From: Isohypsibius dastychi
Lineage: Eukaryota; Tardigrada; Eutardigrada; Parachela; Isohypsibiidae
Assembly: GCA_034696485.1 (NCBI GenBank)
Contig: JAQIWT010000007.1
Coordinates: forward strand, 21,503 to 85,502
DNA length: 64,000 nt
Direction of reading: 5' to 3'
Part shown: piece after piece, positions 59,525-64,000 of the stretch
Numbering within the stretch: the stretch's first letter is position 1
Layout: each line of letters opens with the position of its first letter
Translations under genes and position numbers: made by a program
The notes under the pieces: generated by a model
Told to the model about the DNA's origin: nothing
The model's database searches: none
The model's input: only the letters and a program-made list of their open reading frames with translations

Positions 59525-60270
59525 CTATTTGGTTATGGCAGCAAACTCAATCAATACGTTTTGTAACTGATTATAAAATGAAAACCCATCCGGAGCGTCA
59601 GTCACTAAAGACACAGCCGAGATCCGGCGGCAATATGGGCAATGGGTATCTTTATAATCGATGCAAAGACGACACTTTCGACATAAATTCAGACCACAGC
59701 ATGGCGTCAACAATAAATCCCCTCGGTTGTCGAAACCAATTCCACGCCGTAATAAGTATGAGAAAAATCTACAAAAAACCAATCGAATTAGCATGGGTTA
59801 CACAATCCAAAAACGGTTAAGTCACATTCACCTTCGATTCAACCTCCAAACGAGTCCGTCCTAACCAATGCTTCGGATGATGTGAAGACTGTAGTCGGTC
59901 GTTCTTCATTTTCTGCTTCAGTCGCGAGTCAACCATAACACCACGGGAATCTTGATCGGAGAGGGCCATCAATCCGTGTCAAACTGGAATTCTGCGCATG
60001 TAAGTCGGCGAAAACACAATCACAAGAATAAAGCAAATGCCCTTGTAAGAGATCCTCTGCACTAAGCGTAATCGATATCACCCCACCACAAAGGAAACAA
60101 ACAACACGATCCGCCGTACCAGTGTAGAAAAGCCCTGCCTTCATCAACGGACGCACTCGATTGAATGAGGTGGAAGAAAAGGACTGAGCTCTTGAAGATT
60201 CACTGCAGTATTCTGGATGATGAGGTTCTGCCAGGTATCGAGTAAGGATAGGTATCTTAAGGGCGGAGGC
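59525..60270 (-). pseudogene. IAP-like protein: BIR domain followed by RING-like exon
   Basis: BIR part (about 60260-59960): PHHPEYCSESSRAQSF, then LMKAGLFYTGTADRVVCFLC, and downstream a His and Cys giving exactly C-x2-C-x16-H-x6-C, the BIR zinc site. The 'eAGF.YtG..D.V.CF.C' signature is clear. A second exon (59768-59525) begins after a TTTTTTGTAG acceptor and carries LLLTPCCGLNLCRKC and THCPYCRR, a RING-like half site. Inhibitor-of-apoptosis proteins bind caspases through BIRs and act as E3 ligases through RINGs; they also occur as captured genes in large DNA viruses. The first RING Cys pair and the BIR-RING junction are not resolved, so the gene may be broken. It sits downstream of the ATPase and PolB relics on the same strand. 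Confidence 0.65.
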
Positions 60271-60441
60271 ACCACGTATCTACGAGCAAGCCGGGACCGA
60301 ATCAACATAGGCGTCGATCTTCGTCAGCTGAGGATTTTCTAGTCAGCTCTTTCAGAATGTGCCAGCTTGAGTAAAGGTCACTTGTTACCTAAAACAGTCA
60401 GATGATTATGCTGTTTTACCTGTATCCACAAGAACTACAAC

Positions 60442-60645
60442 TCAAAGCTCCAGGAGAAAGGTGGACAAATCCCGCGTCGACGACTGTTCAGATCGGTAGA
60501 GAACCGTTACATCCGTATTGTTCGGTTTAAGTGGCAATTCAACAAAACCTGCTTCGGAAAACGGCAGCGAAACAGACATTGTGTTAAAATAGAAGGCTGG
60601 CGCGTGCATTGGCCTTATGTATGACATATCTAGGGTTTTCCGCAA
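60442..60645 (-). CDS. Unrecognised frame between ATPase and IAP relics
   Basis: 67 codons, minus strand, containing MSYIRPMHAPAFYFNTMSV and VELPLKPNNTDVTVLYRS. Beta-strand-like composition would suit a capsid or structural protein fragment of the surrounding element, but this is a guess from position. No motif is recognised. Confidence 0.3.
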   Translation of the reverse strand: MRKTLDMSYIRPMHAPAFYFNTMSVSLPFSEAGFVELPLKPNNTDVTVLYRSEQSSTRDLSTFLLEL

Positions 60646-60714
60646 TCAATGGCCAACCTTTGCCATGTTAATTTTGCCCCAGTTGGATATTCCGCTCTAC
60701 CCAATCTAAGATTT

Positions 60715-61592
60715 TATAAACTGGAAAATATCAGATCAAAGACAGACCAAAAGCAATGGTCTCCAATTGAAAACTCATCCTTATCGAAAAGAGGGACATT
60801 TCCTAGTCGGTCCTTGAAAAGTTCATGACAACCAGCGACTTTGGAGTCTCGGTAAGATTTTCAACTAGAACTCAACCAGAACACATCTAAACATATCTTA
60901 TTTTGAACCTCCACTCGCAGTCTCCATTCTGTTGTTTGTTTGAAATCCAGGAATGAATACCCATAGGTATCATATGTGGCCGTTTTATAGGCCTCCAGGA
61001 AGAGATGAGAATTCTGGGTAAACATTTGCGACCCTAAAGTTCAATTTTGTCGTATATTTCTAGGCTGCTTTCATATCACCAAGAAATGTGTATACGATGA
61101 AATTGTTCGCATATAATGCGGCACAAAATAGACATTTTTCACAGTCAAGATGACAGACCGGTCCAGATGATGAGTTCCCCGCGTAAACAGAATCACAACA
61201 TTGTCATTCATATTTTGCATATGGTCCTCGAGAACAATCAACGAAGGCTCCGCGGGGTCGGTTAAGTTTTCATCTATAATATTCCCAGGGAGATTCTGAA
61301 CAAATTAGACATCTTCAATTTTTTAACGCAACTCATCACGCATTGCAGACTCATAACTGCAAATCCAGTGAATTTCTTTTGAAAAGAGTGCAATCCGCTG
61401 TTCGAGAGTAAGCTTTATAACCCAATGAATTTTCCCGCCCTGACTGAAAGCGCTGCACACAAAACTGAACGGATGGATTAGATTGGTATCACAGTGCACA
61501 GAATTCATATGGTAGTGTTTCAATTGTATCCTAAACAGTTCGCTTATCAAAAGTGTATCGAATTTTATTTGTTGAGGCCTTAGAGCAGCCAA
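60715..61592 (-). pseudogene. Polinton-type packaging ATPase (FtsK/HerA-like) relic
   Basis: In one continuous minus-strand register interrupted by about four stops: LIHPFSFVCSAFSQGGKIHW at the Walker A position (degenerate: the GxxGxGKT is lost), KEIHWICSYES, FVQNLPGNIIDE, then EPSLIVLEDHMQNM (Walker B, hydrophobic strand then acidic pair), LFTRGTHHLDRSVILTVKNV (the 'FtrGSHH..vSvi.l.QN' signature), and a tail with ATYDTYGYSFLDFKQTTEW and RLRVEV. This order is diagnostic for the A32-like genome-packaging ATPase of Polintons and adintoviruses. The many stops make it inactive. Confidence 0.75.
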
Positions 61593-61836
61593 TACACTGA
61601 ATACACAGCTTTACACAGCTTTTACACTGAATATTCTTCTCGGATCGTGAATAATTTCGATATAGAAATGGTCATGGACCATGTTTCTCAAGGTATCCAT
61701 CACAAAAATATCCTTGTTTGACATTGTAATATTGATACCCACAAAATGCAAAACTGTTCACACAATTCTAAACCCGTTAACACGAAGACTAACCCTTATG
61801 TTTGAGAACCATTTCTGATTGATTCGTTACATAGCA

Positions 61837-62145
61837 TTATGTCTTAAGCCCACCAGGAGCCCGAACGACGATATATTCCCCACGACGCAGCCCATCCTTA
61901 AATTCATCCAGACAATCGCCAACCGGGAGAGACGGGTAGTTCGGGCGATCAATTGAAATGACACAGTCCGTATCAAGGTACAAGAGTCGGTCAGGTCCAA
62001 CAATATCCACGGCCTGATACAATCGTGTTCTCGAATAAGAAGTAACAAAAGCAGCAACAACAATATTTCCAAAAACATCAAAGGCATCCAGTTCGTCTTC
62101 GCAAGTATACTGAGCCTGTATACAATCGTCATCCAAGATATTCAA
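61837..62145 (-). pseudogene. Polinton-type PolB fragment, motif C region
   Basis: The minus frame carries DAFDVFGNIVVAAFVTSYSR, then LYLDTDCVISID, then SLPVGDCLDEFKDGLRRG. It matches the NV.iAaF.taYARl.LY segment, motif C (DTDS, here DTDC with both Asp kept) and the GdyLGe.tDEL segment after it in Polinton and adintovirus polymerases. The frame closes at 61837 where these proteins continue with a GPKNY-like motif (here APGGLKT then stop). About 240 bp upstream of the packaging-ATPase relic and on the same strand, as expected for one element. Confidence 0.75.
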
Positions 62146-62609
62146 CCAATTTTAACTGGAAAGTCCAGGGCCATGGCTGTGGAGTTGAATTTGAAACTAG
62201 GAAAATAAATCTACGGATAACAGGAGATCGAAACCAGGCTGAGGGATTGGTAATGGGGGAGCTGGTATTCACAAATGTGGCAACTGATTTCGATATCTTA
62301 CCGCATCAGAAGCCAGTCGATTAAGCATGTGCTGGAAAGCTGACTCGTCCGCCAATCAGGTGGGTAATGGAAATTTTCGTTGCTTGCTACTTTTGCCGAA
62401 AGTTGTGTAACTCTTTAGGTGTCTGGATACCCTTTGTCCGGGAGGTTGCCATTGGCACGTTTGTTGTGGTGGATTATTCCGAAGTGCTTCGGTCCTCCCT
62501 GTATAATAAAACGTATGAATAAGAGGGTTACATAAGCTTTATTTTATTTATTTCCGAAAATGACTTTTAATACATTTCTGGGAGACAACATTACCGGAGT
62601 TGATGTAGT

Positions 62610-63202
62610 GGTGCAGCACGGAATCCAAGAAAACATCTGTTCTATTGGTTAAGCTTATGGAAGATTCCAAAATGTTGTGTGAAGTATTTAAAGTTGCTCA
62701 ATCTGATGAAGAATCGGATATGGTTGGGTGTGCATTGGAGGAGCTGCATTTAAAAACGGGAAGGAATTCCTGTCACCGACAATGATGACCGTACAAAATT
62801 GAAGCGAGAAAATTTTGCTGCTGCATACGCGCCGTTTTTCCTAAAAGCTCCGAAGATTTGGTGGATACAGCGATTATGACTGAGGATGGTATACGAAATA
62901 TTCACCGGGTGATTATGAGTGGGTTGGACAATGGTCTTGGACATTATATGATTTTCGATGCAAAACTTAGGGGTGGAGATCGTATCCATGTTTATCTTCA
63001 GATGATCACTGAAGAGATGCAGAAATTCAGCCGCGAATTGGAAGATTTCGTGAGGCCCCAAAAGCCGAACGATTTTGAAGATTTCTTTTTATTTGGTAGT
63101 TATCTTTTGGGTGAACTCTTGCGTATTCATCCCTTCCGAAATGGAAATGGTCGTGTTGCCCAAATATTCTACTCCTTGTTCGTGTGGCCTATTTTACGTT
63201 AA
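62610..63202 (+). pseudogene. Fic domain protein, probably frameshifted
   Basis: The open frame 62873-63202 reads MTEDGIRNIHRVIMSGL, GLGHYMIFDAKLRGG, FLFGSYLLGELLRIHPFRNG and NGRVAQIFYSLFV. These are the elements of Fic domains in order: the 'i..iH..l..g' helix, the G.yR..-V..G turn (Arg replaced by Met here), and the HPFx[D/E]GNGR loop with His, GNG and Arg kept but the acidic residue replaced by Asn. The acidic residue helps bind Mg, so activity is doubtful even if expressed. Upstream sequence (62640-62860) is coding-like in two other frames (DESDMVG..., then GIPVTDNDDRTKLK), so frameshifts or introns are needed. No inhibitory helix motif was found. The gene lies about 0.5 kb from the Polinton relic, on the opposite strand. 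Confidence 0.6.
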
Positions 63203-63209
63203 CCTGTGT

Positions 63210-63820
63210 TAATAACTACTTCGTTTTTATCTCGTTCTTTTTATTTCTGTGTCTGGAAGAGCTGGCCGATACGGGTGGATGTGTACGGATGTATCACCGG
63301 ATGCCCTTGGTCGGTTCCTGGTGGAGTGCGCTGTGGAGTCATGCCGACTAATGGGAATGTGATCGAAAATAAGCCCGTCTAACAAAATATTTTATAACCC
63401 TAACTTTATCTATTTTGTCAATCTATACATTTTACCTTGTACATCATATACCGTCGTTTTATTCATGGTGTGGTACCCGTGTTTATGTATTTAATTCCAA
63501 CTAAGAGCTTTACTGGGTCTATAACTGATCAGGTGGTCGGTGAAAAACATCTTAAAATTTACCTGAGATATGGATTAACATCTCTGATTGGCTTTGGTAG
63601 AATAATTTCATCCGCTCTTTTGTAAGCTCAGTCAGAAACAATAAAGCCTCTTACATCTTTCTTTCTTACCTTACATCACTTTCCCCCTTCTCTGTACCAG
63701 GTAAACAATTGAACAAATCAGATGTTTCTCCACAGAGGTGGCTGGACATTAGCGGTCCGCTTCCTTCAAGCTCAATATCCGAGGGCGCGGCAGGCAATAT
63801 GCTGCTCACCAATGTTTTCT
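63210..63820. other. No recognisable gene
   Basis: AT-rich flank of the Fic sequence; the frame at 63437-63625 is hydrophobic and unrecognised. Confidence 0.4.
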
Positions 63821-63825
63821 TAGTA

Positions 63826-63890
63826 CCGGGGAAACCGGGTTTTCTCCCGGTTAGCGGCCTCTCCCTTAAACTTTTACCTGGTTTCCCCGG
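63826..63890. repeat. GC-rich hairpin, possible transposon terminus
   Basis: CCGGGGAAACCGGGT (63826-63840) pairs with ACCTGGTTTCCCCGG (63876-63890) over 15 bp with one G:T-type mismatch, with CTCCCGGTTAGCGG in the loop. Further CCCGG-type words (ACCCGGGTAATT near 63925) follow. Clusters of CCGGGAAA/TTTCCCGG palindromes are common at ends of hAT-like elements in invertebrates. The element body, if present, lies mostly outside the window. Confidence 0.5.
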
Positions 63891-64000
63891 CAGTTTTTTT
63901 GGTTCAGGGGAAGAAACAATTCTTACCCGGGTAATTAGATTTCACCCTGGAAGATTGTTAAACCGTGTGGTGAAATTGTTTTTGATGTTTGTTCTAGTTT

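Noticed and set aside
1-64000. Bacterial-style operons, CRISPR arrays, riboswitches
   Set aside because: Nothing of the kind is present. The window is eukaryotic, with introns and metazoan transposon families. The tail-collar and Fic domains are in spliced or decayed eukaryotic contexts.

Overview
The window is nuclear DNA of an invertebrate animal. It has short spliceosomal introns (about 50-160 bp, GT..AG, acceptors mostly of the TTTTCAG kind), an AT-leaning base composition, and families known from metazoans: gustatory-receptor-like 7TM proteins, an RFWD3-like RING/WD40 protein, a BIR/RING protein, a DEAH helicase, Tigger, hAT, Ty3/gypsy, DIRS-type and Polinton/Maverick relics. The chemoreceptors point to an arthropod, a tardigrade or a related protostome. 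I cannot name the species. The region is gene-poor and full of decayed mobile DNA. I can support only three intact multi-exon genes.

Layout. 1-12 kb: no recognisable intact gene; short unrecognised open frames, a Cys/His-rich frame (10.5-10.9 kb, minus) and a (TTTC)n microsatellite. 12.3-14.7 kb: relics of an rve integrase, a hAT transposase and a Fic domain. 15-20 kb: nothing recognised except one dispersed repeat. 20.3-24.0 kb: two intact tandem gustatory-receptor-like genes on the minus strand, each with four exons of matching phase. 26.4-28.4 kb: two foldback elements, a tyrosine-recombinase relic and a Tigger relic. 28.9-31.1 kb: an intact three-exon gene for a predicted secreted protein ending in a phage tail-collar-type domain. 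31.5-33.8 kb: a truncated receptor copy cut off at a repeat, followed by two TA-flanked terminal-inverted-repeat elements lying side by side.

34-49 kb: DEAH helicase relic, Polinton-type DNA polymerase relic, BTB relic, the 5' half of a Ty3/gypsy-like LTR element (LTR, primer site, gag, protease, RT) ending against a second PolB relic, a decayed RFWD3-like gene, an endonuclease-like frame and a gypsy integrase tail. 50-58.5 kb: tandem repeats and many short, frame-shifting coding-like pieces I cannot name. 59.5-62.2 kb (minus): PolB motif-C fragment, a packaging-ATPase-like frame and a BIR+RING (IAP-like) region in the same orientation, best read as a decayed Polinton/adintovirus-like element. 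62.6-63.2 kb: a second Fic domain on the plus strand. The end of the window holds a GC-rich hairpin.

Main points for follow-up: the secreted tail-collar protein; the PolB-ATPase-IAP block; two Fic-domain sequences, each within 1-2 kb of an integrase or PolB relic; and long uninterrupted G:C tracts (9-15 bp) at many places. All domain calls were made by eye from motifs. No search was run.
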